NCBI GenBank assembly: GCA_001628405.1
Contig: LURN01000056.1
Coordinates: 1 to 51,001 of the forward strand
DNA: 51,001 nt
Direction of reading: 5' to 3'
DNA from: Candidatus Thioglobus sp. REDSEA-S12_B1
GTDB lineage: Bacteria > Pseudomonadota > Gammaproteobacteria > PS1 > Pseudothioglobaceae
The position numbers were made by a program, and so were the translations under genes. Below the pieces are notes generated by a model. The model was not told where the DNA came from and did not search any database. It saw only the letters and a list, made by a program, of their open reading frames with translations. Position 1 is the first letter of the stretch; each line of letters starts with the position of its first letter. Below, piece by piece: positions 1 to 9,431 of the stretch.

Positions 1-11
1 ATATAAATCAG

Positions 12-464
12 TTAATTTGGGTTCTCAGTCATAAATCCAACCTTGTCTATCTTGCTATATTGCTTAAGTATTGCAATGATTTCTATGACTTTTTCATATT
101 CAACTTTTTTATCGCCTCTAACGAATACTTGCATATCAGGATAAATTTCTTTTCGTGCAAGAATTTGATTTATTGCCACATTTAAAGATACTGGTTCTAA
201 ATCCTCGATTTCATCAACACCAGGGCTTGTCATGGGGTTAATAAAGTAATTACCATCAACATCAACAGAAATAATTGAAGGCTGTTGGTCTTGATAATCA
301 ACGACATTCGCTGGAGCACTAGGAAGGTCAACCTCAACTCCCTGCTCAATAATTGGAGTGGTCATCATAAAGATAACCAGAAGAACAAGCATTACATCAA
401 TATAAGGAACAATATTGATATCTGCATGAATATCTGGCCTAGAACGCTTTGGTAGTTCAATCAT
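12..464 (-). CDS. tolR: TolR, ExbD/TolR-family inner membrane protein
   Basis: Proton-channel partner of TolQ in the Tol-Pal system, which energises outer-membrane constriction during division. The 150-residue length fits the family. A short cytoplasmic N-terminus precedes one membrane helix at about residues 18-38 (YIDVMLVLLVIFM). That helix carries the conserved channel Asp in the VPYIDVML context. A periplasmic ExbD-type domain follows, with the usual VFVRGDKKVEYEKV region near residue 113. The start overlaps the end of tolQ by 4 bp, so translation is probably coupled. tolA, tolB and pal would be expected beyond the left edge of the window. ExbD is the alternative name, but the neighbouring tolQ and ybgC settle it as TolR. 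Confidence 0.93.
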   Translation of the reverse strand: MIELPKRSRPDIHADINIVPYIDVMLVLLVIFMMTTPIIEQGVEVDLPSAPANVVDYQDQQPSIISVDVDGNYFINPMTSPGVDEIEDLEPVSLNVAINQILARKEIYPDMQVFVRGDKKVEYEKVIEIIAILKQYSKIDKVGFMTENPN

Positions 465-1132
465 TTTTGTCTCTGAAGAATAACAAATATCTCTTCAACA
501 AAAGCAGTATATCTATTTCCAATATCTTCAACTTGTGAAACTAGCCTGTTATAGGCAATAGTAGCTGGAATCGCTGCAAATAAGCCAAAAGCAGTCGCAA
601 TAAGAGCTTCAGCAATACCTGGAGCAACAACAGCAATCGTTGCCTGCTTAACAGAAGCAAGGCCGATAAATGAGTGCATAATTCCCCAAACCGTACCAAA
701 AAGACCAATATAGGGGCTTGAAGAGGCAATCATTGCAAGAATTGAAAGACTTGAATCTAACCTATCTATTTCATTGCTTGCAGAGGTATTCATAGCCCTA
801 TACGCTCTTTCAGAATTCATGATAAGTGATTGATTGGAGGTAGACTTAGTATGAGTAAATTCTTTATAACCAGAACCAAAAATATCCTCCATGGCAGTCC
901 AATCTGAAGCGAGTGGAGGTAAATTTTTATATAAGGTAGCTAATTTGTCATTCCTTTCAAACTCTTCATGAAAAGTATCTATGTCATTTGATGCATCAAT
1001 CAGAATCTTCTTCTTGGCCATAATTACGGTCCATGAGTAGATTGACATCAAAACCAAAATAATCATCACTAACTGAACTACAAGCCCCGCATTGAAGATT
1101 AAACCGACGATTGATAAACTATTTTCTTCCAT
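461..1132 (-). CDS. tolQ: TolQ, MotA/TolQ/ExbB proton channel protein
   Basis: Membrane subunit that forms the proton channel with TolR and drives TolA. The protein has 223 residues with three hydrophobic segments: one near the N-terminus (about 10-35) and two in the C-terminal half. The latter contain the family motif region SSSPYIGLFGTVWGIMHSF at about residues 136-154 and the AIPATIAYN segment near 187. These are diagnostic of the MotA/TolQ/ExbB domain. The gene overlaps the end of ybgC by 14 bp and the start of tolR by 4 bp, so all belong to one transcript coming from ruvB. Confidence 0.95.
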   Translation of the reverse strand: MEENSLSIVGLIFNAGLVVQLVMIILVLMSIYSWTVIMAKKKILIDASNDIDTFHEEFERNDKLATLYKNLPPLASDWTAMEDIFGSGYKEFTHTKSTSNQSLIMNSERAYRAMNTSASNEIDRLDSSLSILAMIASSSPYIGLFGTVWGIMHSFIGLASVKQATIAVVAPGIAEALIATAFGLFAAIPATIAYNRLVSQVEDIGNRYTAFVEEIFVILQRQK

Positions 1133-1523
1133 TAAGTTTCTCCATGATTTCTTGCGGAACAGCGCAAGGTTTTAAATTATTTCTTGATACAGAAACAACC
1201 TTGACTTCCGCATTAAATAATACCGTATTTTTCTCCAAATTCAGAATTTTCTGAACAAAAACTAGACTTGCATTTTTAATTAATTTGATACTCGTTTGAA
1301 CTTCAATTAAGTCATCTAAATACGCAGGCGATATATAGTCTGCACTCAAAGATTTAACGACAAAAACTATATTTTTTTCAATAGCTAAAGAGCCTTGATC
1401 AAAACCAAGCTCTCGAAGATGTTCAGTCCTTCCTCGTTCTATAAATTTAAGATAATTGGCATAAAAAACTACACCTCCAGCATCAGTATCTTCGTAATAA
1501 ACTCTATATCGATGTTGACTCAT
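1119..1523 (-). CDS. ybgC: YbgC, tol-pal system acyl-CoA thioesterase
   Basis: Hotdog-fold thioesterase of the 4-hydroxybenzoyl-CoA thioesterase family, usually the first gene of tol-pal operons. The 134-residue length is normal. The N-terminal motif [19 protein letters not shown] contains the catalytic Asp (DTDAGG) and the substrate-pocket Tyr. ERGRTE follows on the active-site helix. The substrate in vivo is uncertain in the family as a whole; acyl-CoA or acyl-ACP species linked to phospholipid metabolism have been proposed. The start overlaps the ruvB stop by 4 bp. Confidence 0.92.
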   Translation of the reverse strand: MSQHRYRVYYEDTDAGGVVFYANYLKFIERGRTEHLRELGFDQGSLAIEKNIVFVVKSLSADYISPAYLDDLIEVQTSIKLIKNASLVFVQKILNLEKNTVLFNAEVKVVSVSRNNLKPCAVPQEIMEKLNGRK

Positions 1524-2548
1524 TTACTAAATAAATCTTGTTCCTGTGCTTGTCTGACTTCCCCTAAGTGAGAGAAAGCTTGATCAGTAGCGATACGCCC
1601 TCTTGGCGTCCTCATAATAAAACCTTGCTGTAGAAGATATGGCTCAATCATGTCTTCTAAAGTCGTTCTTTCTTCACCTAAAGCAGTTGCCAATGTATCC
1701 AGTCCAACAGGACCAGCGGAAAATTTTTGAATAATTAAGCCTAAATAATCTCTATCCAGTTGCTCTAGCCCAGCCTCGTCAACTTTTAGCGCCTCGAGCG
1801 CTTCTTGAGCAATCTCAACATTAATGACTCCTTTTGTTTTGACGTCTGCAAAATCACGAACTCTTCTTAATAGACGATTAGCAATTCTTGGTGTTCCTCT
1901 TGAACGCTTTGCAATTTCTTCTGAACCCTTTTTCTCAATTTTTATTTTTAAAATAGATGCTGACCTTTCAATAATATCTTGAAGCTCTTTTAGGTTATAA
2001 AAAGCCAGCCTATGGACAATTCCGAATCTATCTCTCAAAGGAGAGGTAAGCATTCCAGCTCTTGTGGTTGCTCCGATTAAAGTAAACGGAGGTAACTCAA
2101 GTTGTACTGAGTGCGCAGCCACTCCCTCACCTACCAATATATCAAGCTTAAAGTCTTCAAGTGCAGGATACAAAATTTCCTCCACTACGGGGTTGAGCCT
2201 GTGGATTTCATCAATAAATAAAATATCATATGGCTCTAGCTTAGTAAGAATTGCTGCCAGATCACCAGATCGCTCCAAGACAGGCCCTGAAGTCTGCTTT
2301 ATTCCTGCATTCATTTGGTTAGCAATTACATTTGCCAAGGTAGTTTTACCAAGTCCAGGTGGGCCATAAATCAGACAATGGTCAAGGACATCTTCGCGAG
2401 ATCTTGCAGCCTCAATGAACAAAGACATTTGTGATTTAACGTCTTCTTGCCCAATGTAATCTGAGAAAGAATTGGGTCGAACCGAGGCAGCCTTGAGATC
2501 TTCATTGGACTGATTCTCACCTCCGATCAATCTATCCTCTTCTATCAT
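1520..2548 (-). CDS. ruvB: RuvB, Holliday junction branch-migration ATPase
   Basis: AAA+ motor that drives branch migration with RuvA. The 342 residues carry Walker [10 protein letters not shown] near residue 63, Walker [10 protein letters not shown] near 110, the sensor region [11 protein letters not shown] and a C-terminal winged helix ending with the conserved segment RTPRGR. It is the first gene of the ruvB-ybgC-tolQ-tolR transcript. ruvA and ruvC, often directly upstream, are absent: the upstream neighbour is divergent hemA. The start ATG fits the family N-terminus (MIEEDRLI). Confidence 0.96.
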   Translation of the reverse strand: MIEEDRLIGGENQSNEDLKAASVRPNSFSDYIGQEDVKSQMSLFIEAARSREDVLDHCLIYGPPGLGKTTLANVIANQMNAGIKQTSGPVLERSGDLAAILTKLEPYDILFIDEIHRLNPVVEEILYPALEDFKLDILVGEGVAAHSVQLELPPFTLIGATTRAGMLTSPLRDRFGIVHRLAFYNLKELQDIIERSASILKIKIEKKGSEEIAKRSRGTPRIANRLLRRVRDFADVKTKGVINVEIAQEALEALKVDEAGLEQLDRDYLGLIIQKFSAGPVGLDTLATALGEERTTLEDMIEPYLLQQGFIMRTPRGRIATDQAFSHLGEVRQAQEQDLFSK

Positions 2549-2649
2549 GCAAAGTAATTAATTTATAAGATTATGATAAGTATTTTAGACCAATCGTAAC
2601 TGAGGTTGATTGTTTATGCAAAACTAGAAGTTTGAGCGCAAAGTATAAA

Positions 2650-2679
2650 TTGGAATGTCATTGAAATGAAAGGTATAAT
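2650..2679 (+). promoter_or_regulatory. Sigma-70-type promoter of hemA
   Basis: TTGGAA at 2650-2655 and TATAAT at 2674-2679 are separated by 18 bp, with a predicted start of transcription near 2686. The region is the 148-bp spacer between divergent ruvB and hemA. This placement favours the second in-frame ATG of hemA at 2709 over the one at 2697. It is assigned by sequence pattern only. Confidence 0.5.
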
Positions 2680-2708
2680 TAATCGATTAATTTTTAATGA
2701 CTTGTCCA

Positions 2709-3977
2709 ATGTCAAATATTGCGGTACTTAGTATTAGTCATCAATTGGCCCCAGTTGAAATAAGGGAAAAAGTAGCATTTGCTCCAAGTGAATTGCCTAC
2801 TTCCATTTCGAATTTATTATCAATTGCTGATATTAAAGCATGCGTAATATTCTCAACCTGCAATAGATCTGAGATTTATGTCTCCCATAATTCAAAAAAT
2901 ATTAATGAGGTCCTATTAAAATTTTTAGCAACGACTCACGCTATTGATCATTTATCGCTCGTTGAATATGTTTCTTTTTTTGAATCTAATGAAGCTATTG
3001 ACCATATCTGTAAAGTGGCATGTGGTCTTGAATCATTGGTCCTTGGTGAGCCACAAATATTTGGCCAACTTAAAGAAGCATATCAAATCTCAAAAACGCA
3101 TGGTGCGCTAGACAAGATCCTGGAAAAACTTTTTCAACATGTATTTAAAACTGCAAAGAAAGTAAGAACTGATACCAATATTGGATCTTCTCCAATATCT
3201 GTTGCTTATTGTGCTGTTAAGCTCAGTGAGAAAATCTTTACCAACTTAGAAAATCAAACTGTGCTTTTGATTGGGGCTGGTGAAATGGTTGAACTCAGCG
3301 CTCAACATCTCAGTAAAAGAGGTGTTAAGGATATGATTTTTGCTAACAGAACACTTGAGAATGCTCAGCCAATTGCAATTAAACATAACGCTGAAGCTAT
3401 CGCTCTTAAAAGTTTATCTGAAAATCTTCATCGGGCTGATATAGTCATCTCATCCACTGCAGCACCCATCCCAATAATAGGTAAGGGTTTGGTAGAAACG
3501 GTACTTCTTCAGCGAAAGCATCAACCAATGCTTTTAATTGATCTGGCGATTCCAAGAGATATAGAGCCGGAGGTTAATCAACTTGAGGATGTATTTCTTT
3601 ATACAGTTGATGATTTACAGCAAATTGCGAACAGCAACCTAGAAGAAAGACTCAAAGAAAAAGTTGATGCTGAAAAAATAATCAAACTCAGCAGCATTGA
3701 GTTCATGGCCTGGCTCAATAATATTCCTAATGAAGAAGTTATTAAAAATTATAGAATGCAAGCCGATTTACTTAAAGATGAACTATTGCAAATAGCTTTG
3801 AGAAAACTTAAATCCGGCTCTAGTCCAGACCTTGTGGTGGAGGAACTGGCTGACAAACTCACTAATAAGTTATTGCATCAATCCTTAGAACAAATTAAAA
3901 GACCTGTCCAATCAAAAGCTAATTCTAAAGTTTCAGTCGATAAAGATACAAATACACATTCGAAGATCGAAAGTTAA
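2709..3977 (+). CDS. hemA: HemA, glutamyl-tRNA reductase
   Basis: NADPH-dependent reduction of glutamyl-tRNA(Glu) to glutamate-1-semialdehyde, the first step of C5 tetrapyrrole synthesis. The catalytic Cys lies in STCNRSEIY. The segment [14 protein letters not shown] and the Rossmann motif LLIGAGEM are both visible, followed by a C-terminal dimerisation helix. I chose the ATG at 2709 because [20 protein letters not shown] aligns end-to-end with the family N-terminus. An in-frame ATG at 2697 would add only four residues. The stop overlaps the prfA start by one base (TAATG). hemA-prfA is a common gammaproteobacterial pair. Confidence 0.95.
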   Translation: MSNIAVLSISHQLAPVEIREKVAFAPSELPTSISNLLSIADIKACVIFSTCNRSEIYVSHNSKNINEVLLKFLATTHAIDHLSLVEYVSFFESNEAIDHICKVACGLESLVLGEPQIFGQLKEAYQISKTHGALDKILEKLFQHVFKTAKKVRTDTNIGSSPISVAYCAVKLSEKIFTNLENQTVLLIGAGEMVELSAQHLSKRGVKDMIFANRTLENAQPIAIKHNAEAIALKSLSENLHRADIVISSTAAPIPIIGKGLVETVLLQRKHQPMLLIDLAIPRDIEPEVNQLEDVFLYTVDDLQQIANSNLEERLKEKVDAEKIIKLSSIEFMAWLNNIPNEEVIKNYRMQADLLKDELLQIALRKLKSGSSPDLVVEELADKLTNKLLHQSLEQIKRPVQSKANSKVSVDKDTNTHSKIES

Positions 3978-5065
3978 TGAATCAGTCTATCCTTTCAAAG
4001 TTAGAGCAATTATCAATGCGCCTTGAAGAAATCAATGCTCTTCTATCTGATCAATCCATTGCCTCAGATCAAAATAAGTTTAGAGAGCTTTCCATTGAAC
4101 ATTCACAGCTAACACCAGTCAATGATAAATATAAATCATACCTATCTACGATTGATGACATTGAAGCTGCTGAAAAATTGTTAAGTGAACAAGATGATGA
4201 GATGAAACAAATGGCTGAGGAGGAGATATCTTCTGGTCAAAAAGTTTTAGAGCAATTGGAGTTAGATCTTAAAAAAGCCCTGCTTCCAAAAGACCCTAAC
4301 GACTCAAGAAATATTATTCTTGAAATAAGAGCAGGAACTGGTGGTGATGAAGCCAGTATTTTTTCAGGCGATCTTTACAGAATGTATACCCGATATGTTG
4401 AAAAATCCAAATGGCAGCTTGAAATTTTAAGTTCAAGCGTTGGAGAACATGGGGGCTTTAAAGAAATCATTGCGAGAATTAGTGGTACTAATGTCTATTC
4501 AAAACTAAAGTTTGAATCTGGCGCTCATCGAGTTCAAAGAGTCCCTGAAACTGAATCTCAAGGAAGAGTCCATACTTCTGCATGCACTGTTGCTGTGATG
4601 CCTGAAGTTTCTGATATTGAAGAGGTGGATATCAACATGAATGATGTTAGAGTTGACACATTTAGGGCATCTGGAGCTGGTGGCCAACATGTAAATAAAA
4701 CGGATTCAGCTGTGAGAGTTACGCATATCCCTACTGGTACAGTAGTTGAATGTCAGGATGGAAGATCTCAACACAAAAATAAAGCTCAAGCTCTATCTGT
4801 ACTTGCATCAAGGATTTTAGACGCTCAACAACAGGAACAGCAAAAGGAGCAAGCCTCTCAACGAAAGGAGTTGGTTGGTAGTGGAGATAGATCGCAAAGA
4901 ATTCGCACTTATAATTATCCTCAAGGAAGGGTTACTGATCATCGCATTAACCTTACTCTCTATAAACTCAACGAGGTTATGGAAGGTGATTTAGAATCAA
5001 TAATTGACCCTCTAATTATTGAGCAACAAACTAATCAATTGACAGAGCTTAATGCAAGCCTTTAA
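3977..5065 (+). CDS. prfA: PrfA, peptide chain release factor 1
   Basis: Class I release factor reading UAA and UAG. The 362-residue length is typical. The catalytic GGQ lies in [11 protein letters not shown]. The stop-codon-recognising tripeptide P-x-T is present as PET in [10 protein letters not shown], the position of PAT in E. coli RF1. The N-terminal coiled-coil domain covers about residues 1-100. It is co-transcribed with hemA. prmC (the methylase of the GGQ glutamine), often next in other species, is not here: the next gene is on the opposite strand and overlaps the prfA stop by 4 bp. Confidence 0.96.
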   Translation: MNQSILSKLEQLSMRLEEINALLSDQSIASDQNKFRELSIEHSQLTPVNDKYKSYLSTIDDIEAAEKLLSEQDDEMKQMAEEEISSGQKVLEQLELDLKKALLPKDPNDSRNIILEIRAGTGGDEASIFSGDLYRMYTRYVEKSKWQLEILSSSVGEHGGFKEIIARISGTNVYSKLKFESGAHRVQRVPETESQGRVHTSACTVAVMPEVSDIEEVDINMNDVRVDTFRASGAGGQHVNKTDSAVRVTHIPTGTVVECQDGRSQHKNKAQALSVLASRILDAQQQEQQKEQASQRKELVGSGDRSQRIRTYNYPQGRVTDHRINLTLYKLNEVMEGDLESIIDPLIIEQQTNQLTELNASL

Positions 5066-5847
5066 GTTTTTTTAGGTAGAAACTGCGCGATAAAAAACAA
5101 AGCACCCAATGTGATTACAATTGTTGGCCCGGTTGCAAGATCATAATCAATTGAAAGATAAAGGCCTAGTAATACTGCCGCAATAGACACCAACATTGAA
5201 GTGAATATCATTACGACTGGTGAATTTGAAAAGACTCGCGCAATTGCCGGAGGAATAATCAGCAGTGAGGTAATAAGAAGCACCCCAACAATTTGAACTG
5301 AAACTGAAACTGCTAAGGCAATTAGAAACATGAAAAGAAGATCATAATAAAGCTTATTAATTCCTTCAGCTTTTGCCAGCTCTTCATTGAGTGTTAGCAG
5401 CAGCAACTTTTTCCAATGAGTTATTAAAATTAAAACGACTATTACCCCTACCAAAAAAACCCAATAAAGATCTGTTGACGTAATTGAGAGAATATCTCCA
5501 AAGAGATAAGCAAAATAATCAGTATTTTGATTTCCTACAATTCCCAGAATTACTATTCCTAAAGAGAGTGATACATGCGAGAAAATCCCTAGAACAGCGT
5601 CACTTGACCAGAAATCTTTTTGTTGAAGTATAACAATGAGTGCTGCAAACAATCCACCCACAATGACTAAACCTAAATTAATGCCTATGCCACTTGCGAT
5701 GCCCAATGCAACACCTAAAAGAGCGCTATGTGAAATTGAATCAGAGAAATAGGAAAGTCGTTTCCAGATGACAAAACATCCTAGCGAACCTGCAATTAAT
5801 GAGACACCAATCGATGCAATTAGAGCTCTATAAATAAAATCATCCAT
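5062..5847 (-). CDS. znuB: ZnuB-like metal ABC transporter permease
   Basis: Integral membrane permease of the ABC-3 family that imports zinc or manganese. The 261 residues form about eight hydrophobic segments. The family motif region around [18 protein letters not shown] lies near residue 31 and the conserved coupling loop EELAKAEGI near 155. The gene starts 22 bp after fur and is probably co-transcribed with it. No ATPase (znuC) or binding protein (znuA) lies alongside, which is unusual. Zinc is inferred from family resemblance; manganese or iron import cannot be excluded, and linkage to fur would suit iron. Confidence 0.82.
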   Translation of the reverse strand: MDDFIYRALIASIGVSLIAGSLGCFVIWKRLSYFSDSISHSALLGVALGIASGIGINLGLVIVGGLFAALIVILQQKDFWSSDAVLGIFSHVSLSLGIVILGIVGNQNTDYFAYLFGDILSITSTDLYWVFLVGVIVVLILITHWKKLLLLTLNEELAKAEGINKLYYDLLFMFLIALAVSVSVQIVGVLLITSLLIIPPAIARVFSNSPVVMIFTSMLVSIAAVLLGLYLSIDYDLATGPTIVITLGALFFIAQFLPKKT

Positions 5848-5869
5848 AACCTACAAAGGTAGAGTAAGG

Positions 5870-6277
5870 TTAATGACAGTCCTCACACAATCCATAAAGA
5901 TAGAGAGAGTGATCAGTCAAATCAAATCCGTGTTTTTTTGCAATTTGAATTTGATGCTTCTCAATCACATCATCCTGAAACTCAATAATCTTATTACATT
6001 TCACGCAAACTAAATGGTCATGATGCTCTGCTCCGCATAACTCATAGACTGCTTGATTATTTTCAAAATTTAATTTTTGGACTATACCTGATTCTTCAAA
6101 CTGTGACAAAACTCTATAAATTGTTGCAACACCCACCTCTTCATTTTGTTCAATAAGAACTCTGTAAATATCCTCCGCACTCAGGTGATGACTTGAAGAG
6201 CTCTCGAGAACCTCTAAAATTTTAAGTCTTGGAAGGGTGACTTTAAGTCCAGCACTTTTTAAATCTTCTGCATCCAT
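5870..6277 (-). CDS. fur: Fur, ferric uptake regulator
   Basis: Metal-dependent repressor. The 135 residues begin LKSAGLKVTLPRLKILEVLE, matching the Fur winged helix, with the recognition-helix region VGVATIYRVLSQFEESGIV. The C-terminal half has the HHDHLVCVKC metal-binding stretch and a second Cys pair, CEDC, at the C-terminus (structural zinc site). This fits Fur better than Zur. It is divergent from bamE across about 50 bp, a conserved arrangement (fur-omlA), and lies upstream of an orphan metal permease. I could not identify a clear Fur box in the spacer. Confidence 0.92.
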   Translation of the reverse strand: MDAEDLKSAGLKVTLPRLKILEVLESSSSHHLSAEDIYRVLIEQNEEVGVATIYRVLSQFEESGIVQKLNFENNQAVYELCGAEHHDHLVCVKCNKIIEFQDDVIEKHQIQIAKKHGFDLTDHSLYLYGLCEDCH

Positions 6278-6329
6278 TAAAAAATCCTTAAGGTAAAATC
6301 CTTTATATATTTTATATGCTAAACAATAG

Positions 6330-6773
6330 ATGAAAAGATTAACTTTTATTTTGCTTGCTTCTATGCTGCTTTATGGCTGTTCAGATACCCTTCCAAAAGC
6401 ACCTGAACTTCCAAAAATGCCAAAGTTTTCAATGCCTGAGCTCCCTAAAATGCCTAAACTTTCTCTACCCAGCTGGGCGAAACCAAAATTACCATCAATT
6501 GAAGTCTATAAACCCACAATTCTGCAAGGATCGGTTTTAGACATGAATGAAGTCAACCAGCTGCAAATTGGGATGAGTAAGGAGATGGTAATAAACTTAA
6601 TAGGCTCTCCAAGCATCATTGACCCCTTTCATCAGTATCAGTGGGACTACATTAATCATTCCTTAATTGAGGGTGAAACCAAGATTCAATATCGCTTAAG
6701 ATTAATATTTGATGATAATATACTAGCTGAAATTGACAAAACTGGGCTTCAAGGTTTAACACTAGATAATTAA
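6330..6773 (+). CDS. bamE: BamE-like outer membrane assembly lipoprotein (SmpA/OmlA)
   Basis: Small lipoprotein of the BAM complex that inserts beta-barrel proteins. A signal peptide ends in the lipobox LLYGCS, giving a lipidated Cys near residue 17. The SmpA/OmlA domain spans about residues 60-145: QLQIGMSKEMVINLIGSPSI, DPFHQYQWDYI and a closing strand. Between the lipid anchor and the domain there is an unusual proline-rich linker (about residues 20-58) with two tandem 11-residue repeats, PELPKMPKFSM and PELPKMPKLSL. Most BamE proteins go almost directly from the Cys to the domain. Its position divergent to fur supports the call. Confidence 0.88.
   Translation: MKRLTFILLASMLLYGCSDTLPKAPELPKMPKFSMPELPKMPKLSLPSWAKPKLPSIEVYKPTILQGSVLDMNEVNQLQIGMSKEMVINLIGSPSIIDPFHQYQWDYINHSLIEGETKIQYRLRLIFDDNILAEIDKTGLQGLTLDN
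6402..6467 (+). repeat. Tandem 33-bp repeat inside bamE
   Basis: Two adjacent 33-bp units (6402-6434 and 6435-6467) encode PELPKMPK plus three residues each. Many differences between the units are at third codon positions, so the duplication looks old and kept at the protein level. A further LPSWAKPKLP stretch extends the proline- and lysine-rich linker. Confidence 0.8.
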
Positions 6774-6845
6774 TTGTTACGCCGTTTTATCTTTTAGCTA
6801 AAACACTACCTGTTAGTGATTTTAGGTACTAATTAAAGTAGATTA

Positions 6846-7448
6846 ATGTCGAAACTAAAAGTAAACAATTTAAGCTGTCAAAAAGGCTACAACCTTCTCT
6901 TTGAAAATCTTTCTTTTGAGATTAACTCTGGTGAAGCCTTAAGAGTTTCAGGTCCAAATGGCTCTGGAAAAACCTCTTTGTTAAGAATTATTGCTGGACT
7001 AAGTTCGTTTGAGACAGGCCAAATAGATTATGACTCCTATAAATTGAACAGTGAGAAATATAAGCTCGATTTTCTTTATCTTGGACATTTAGCAAGCCTA
7101 AGTCCAGAGCTAACTTGCATTGAAAATTTAAAATACAGCTCACTACTTGAAGGCGAAAGCATCGAAATTGATTATTCTTTGGCTCTCCAGCACGTGGGTT
7201 TAGAAAACTATGAGAACGATCTTGTTGGCACGCTGTCAGCTGGCCAGAAAAAAAGAATTGCACTGTCTCTTCTGTTTATAAGTCAATCGAAAGTTTGGCT
7301 TTTAGATGAGCCATTTTCCGCACTTGATTCTAATGCAATTAGGATTATTGAAAAAAGAATCGATGAGCATTGCAATAACGGTGGAATCTGTATTTTCACT
7401 ACGCATCAGGAATGCAATATTAAAAATCTAAAGGAGATTTCACTTTGA
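6846..7448 (+). CDS. ccmA: CcmA, haem exporter ATP-binding protein
   Basis: ATPase of the CcmABCDE system that releases holo-CcmE during cytochrome c maturation. The 200-residue length is typical of this short ABC ATPase. Walker A GPNGSGKTSL is near residue 38, the ABC signature LSAGQKKR near 132 and Walker B VWLLDEPFSALD near 150. It overlaps ccmB by 4 bp. ccmC and later ccm genes do not follow. Confidence 0.92.
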   Translation: MSKLKVNNLSCQKGYNLLFENLSFEINSGEALRVSGPNGSGKTSLLRIIAGLSSFETGQIDYDSYKLNSEKYKLDFLYLGHLASLSPELTCIENLKYSSLLEGESIEIDYSLALQHVGLENYENDLVGTLSAGQKKRIALSLLFISQSKVWLLDEPFSALDSNAIRIIEKRIDEHCNNGGICIFTTHQECNIKNLKEISL

Positions 7449-8110
7449 ATATCTTCTTCACAACCATATTAAGGGATCTCAAAATGGCACTTAGGAATCC
7501 TTCAAGCTTTCTTAATCCTTTGATGTTTTTTGTGATCTCTATTTCGTTATTTCCAATTGCAATAAGTCCTAATGCTGAGACTTTATCAACTTTGGCTCCA
7601 GGAATCATTTGGGTAATAACAATGCTGTCCGTTCTGCTATCTCTCAACACATTATTTCACTATGACTTTGATAATGGTGTTCTTGAACAAATGATCATGT
7701 CTCATCATTCGCTTTCGCTCATTTTATTAGCAAAAACCCTAGCTCATTGGATTCTTTCGGGACTTCCAATTATTATTTTATCTCCTTTCCTTGGTATGGC
7801 ACTTTTTCTTGACTCTCAAAGCATCAATATTTTGATAGTGACCTTGATTATCGCTACGCCATGCTTGAGTCTAATTGGCTCCATTGGAGCATCTCTTGTT
7901 GTTGGAATAAAAAACTCAGGTATGCTATTGTCCTTGTTGATACTTCCACTCTATATTCCAATTTTAATCTTTTCAACCAGTGCAGTTTCTCATGCTCAGT
8001 CAAACCTAGCAATTGATGGTCAGTTATATTTTTTAGGATTTATCTTAATTATGAGCCTAATCATTGCTCCATTTCTCAGTGCATTATCTTTAAAAATAAG
8101 TCTCGATTAG
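7445..8110 (+). CDS. ccmB: CcmB, haem exporter permease
   Basis: Membrane subunit partnered with CcmA. The 221 residues contain about six hydrophobic segments, and the family features FHYDFDNGVLEQMI and LAKTLAHWI are present. The start codon lies inside the end of ccmA, so the two are translationally coupled. The operon ends here, because the next element is the promoter and riboswitch of metK. The ccmC-ccmI genes must be elsewhere if the system is complete. Confidence 0.92.
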   Translation: MNIFFTTILRDLKMALRNPSSFLNPLMFFVISISLFPIAISPNAETLSTLAPGIIWVITMLSVLLSLNTLFHYDFDNGVLEQMIMSHHSLSLILLAKTLAHWILSGLPIIILSPFLGMALFLDSQSINILIVTLIIATPCLSLIGSIGASLVVGIKNSGMLLSLLILPLYIPILIFSTSAVSHAQSNLAIDGQLYFLGFILIMSLIIAPFLSALSLKISLD

Positions 8111-8112
8111 GC

Positions 8113-8140
8113 TTTACATTAGTATTCATAAGGCTATAAT
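8113..8140 (+). promoter_or_regulatory. Sigma-70-type promoter of metK
   Basis: TTTACA at 8113-8118 and TATAAT at 8135-8140 are separated by 16 bp. The predicted transcription start (about 8146-8148) falls exactly at the first base-paired position of the downstream riboswitch, which supports both calls. Confidence 0.7.
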
Positions 8141-8145
8141 TAATC

Positions 8146-8198
8146 AACGCTGATTTGTTCCGATTGCTAGCGTTGCCGTTTTTGCGGCTAAAACAAGC
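8146..8198 (+). ncRNA. SAM-II/SAM-V-type riboswitch upstream of metK
   Basis: The element has the H-type pseudoknot plan of the SAM-II and SAM-V classes. Stem 1 pairs AACGCT (8146-8151) with AGCGTT (8169-8174). Its loop begins with the conserved GATTT and contains TTGTT (8155-8159), which pairs with AACAA (8192-8196). The conserved 3' motif GCTAAAA is present at 8187-8193. A small extra hairpin, GCCG/CGGC (8175-8178 with 8185-8188), fills the linker. Its location before SAM synthetase fits feedback by SAM. Choosing between SAM-II and SAM-V needs a covariance-model score. Confidence 0.8.
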
Positions 8199-8241
8199 TA
8201 AAGCAGATCATTTTTAATAAATTTTCCTTTAGCTTTTTTTT
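8197..8241 (+). terminator. Possible intrinsic terminator between the SAM riboswitch and metK
   Basis: GCTAAAG (8197-8203) can pair with CTTTAGC (8227-8233), followed by eight T (8234-8241), all inside the metK leader and 21 bp before its start codon. The 5' arm abuts the pseudoknot strand of the riboswitch, so the two folds could influence each other. The hairpin is weak (seven pairs, 23-nt loop). Confidence 0.5.
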
Positions 8242-8262
8242 GAATTTAATAGGATTATAAAA

Positions 8263-9396
8263 ATGATTTTTACCTCTGAATCTGTCTCAGCCGGACACCC
8301 TGACAAAGTTTGTGATCAAATATCTGATGCTATTTTAGATGCTGCTCTTGATCAAGACCCTAACTCAAGAGTTGCAGTCGAAACTCTAGTTAAGGACAAT
8401 CAAGTTGTACTAGCAGGGGAAATAACAACTGCAGCTGAAATTGACTATGAAGCTATAGTCAGAAAGACTATTTTAGCTATTGGTTATGATCAAGAAGAGT
8501 ATGGCTTTAATGGAGCGACATGCTCAATAACAAATCTACTTGGAAGGCAATCTCAAGATATTTCAATGGGAGTTACCGAGAGTGAAAATCATGAGCAAGG
8601 AGCCGGTGATCAAGGACTCATGTTTGGCTATGCTGAAAATTCAACTGAAGAGTTAATGCCAGCACCTATAATGATTTCTCATCAACTTGTGAGGCAACAA
8701 GCTGATTTGATGCTTAGTGGAGAGATACCATGGCTTCGTCCAGATGCTAAATCTCAAGTTTCTTGTATTTATGAAGGAAATCAAATTGTTGGAATAGATG
8801 CTGTTGTTCTATCCACTCAACACGATGGAGATATTCCCTTAGGCGAGTTAAGAGAAAGTGTTTTAGAAAACATTATCAAACCTATTCTTCCAGAAAAATG
8901 GCTTACGAACGAAACTCAATATCATATTAATCCAACCGGTAATTTTGAGATTGGAGGACCTGTAGGTGATGCAGGACTCACTGGAAGGAAAATTATTGTC
9001 GACACATATGGCGGCATGGCAAGACATGGAGGTGGGGCATTTTCTGGTAAAGATCCATCTAAAGTAGATAGAAGTGCCGCCTATGCGACTCGATATGTTG
9101 CAAAAAATATTGTTGCTGCTGGCATTGCTAAACGATGTGAAATTCAAGTCTCCTATGCTATTGGAGTCGCAGAACCAACGAGTATTAGTGTCGATACATT
9201 TGGAACAGGTGAGATACCTAATCATGAAATTGTAGCTTTAATTAGAGAGCATTTTGATCTTCGACCTAAAGGCTTGATTGCAATGTTGGATTTAAAGCGA
9301 CCTATTTATCAGCAAACTGCAAGTTATGGTCACTTTGGAAGGACAGAAGATACAATAAGCTGGGAAAAAACAAATAGAGCTGACCTACTAAAATAG
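8263..9396 (+). CDS. metK: MetK, S-adenosylmethionine synthetase
   Basis: Makes SAM from methionine and ATP. The 377 residues (E. coli has 384) carry the ATP and metal motifs [19 protein letters not shown] at the N-terminus, [12 protein letters not shown] near residue 113 and the glycine-rich loop [19 protein letters not shown] near 258. It is preceded by a strong promoter and a SAM-binding leader, and followed by ahcY behind an SAH riboswitch. The pair therefore covers synthesis of SAM and disposal of its product. Confidence 0.97.
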   Translation: MIFTSESVSAGHPDKVCDQISDAILDAALDQDPNSRVAVETLVKDNQVVLAGEITTAAEIDYEAIVRKTILAIGYDQEEYGFNGATCSITNLLGRQSQDISMGVTESENHEQGAGDQGLMFGYAENSTEELMPAPIMISHQLVRQQADLMLSGEIPWLRPDAKSQVSCIYEGNQIVGIDAVVLSTQHDGDIPLGELRESVLENIIKPILPEKWLTNETQYHINPTGNFEIGGPVGDAGLTGRKIIVDTYGGMARHGGGAFSGKDPSKVDRSAAYATRYVAKNIVAAGIAKRCEIQVSYAIGVAEPTSISVDTFGTGEIPNHEIVALIREHFDLRPKGLIAMLDLKRPIYQQTASYGHFGRTEDTISWEKTNRADLLK

Positions 9397-9431
9397 TTTC
9401 TTTTGATTTTGTTTTTGGTATAATTTATATC

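Noticed and set aside
2064-2369. Open frame on the plus strand inside ruvB
   Set aside because: It is fully antisense to a highly conserved ATPase domain, and its translation has no recognisable features.
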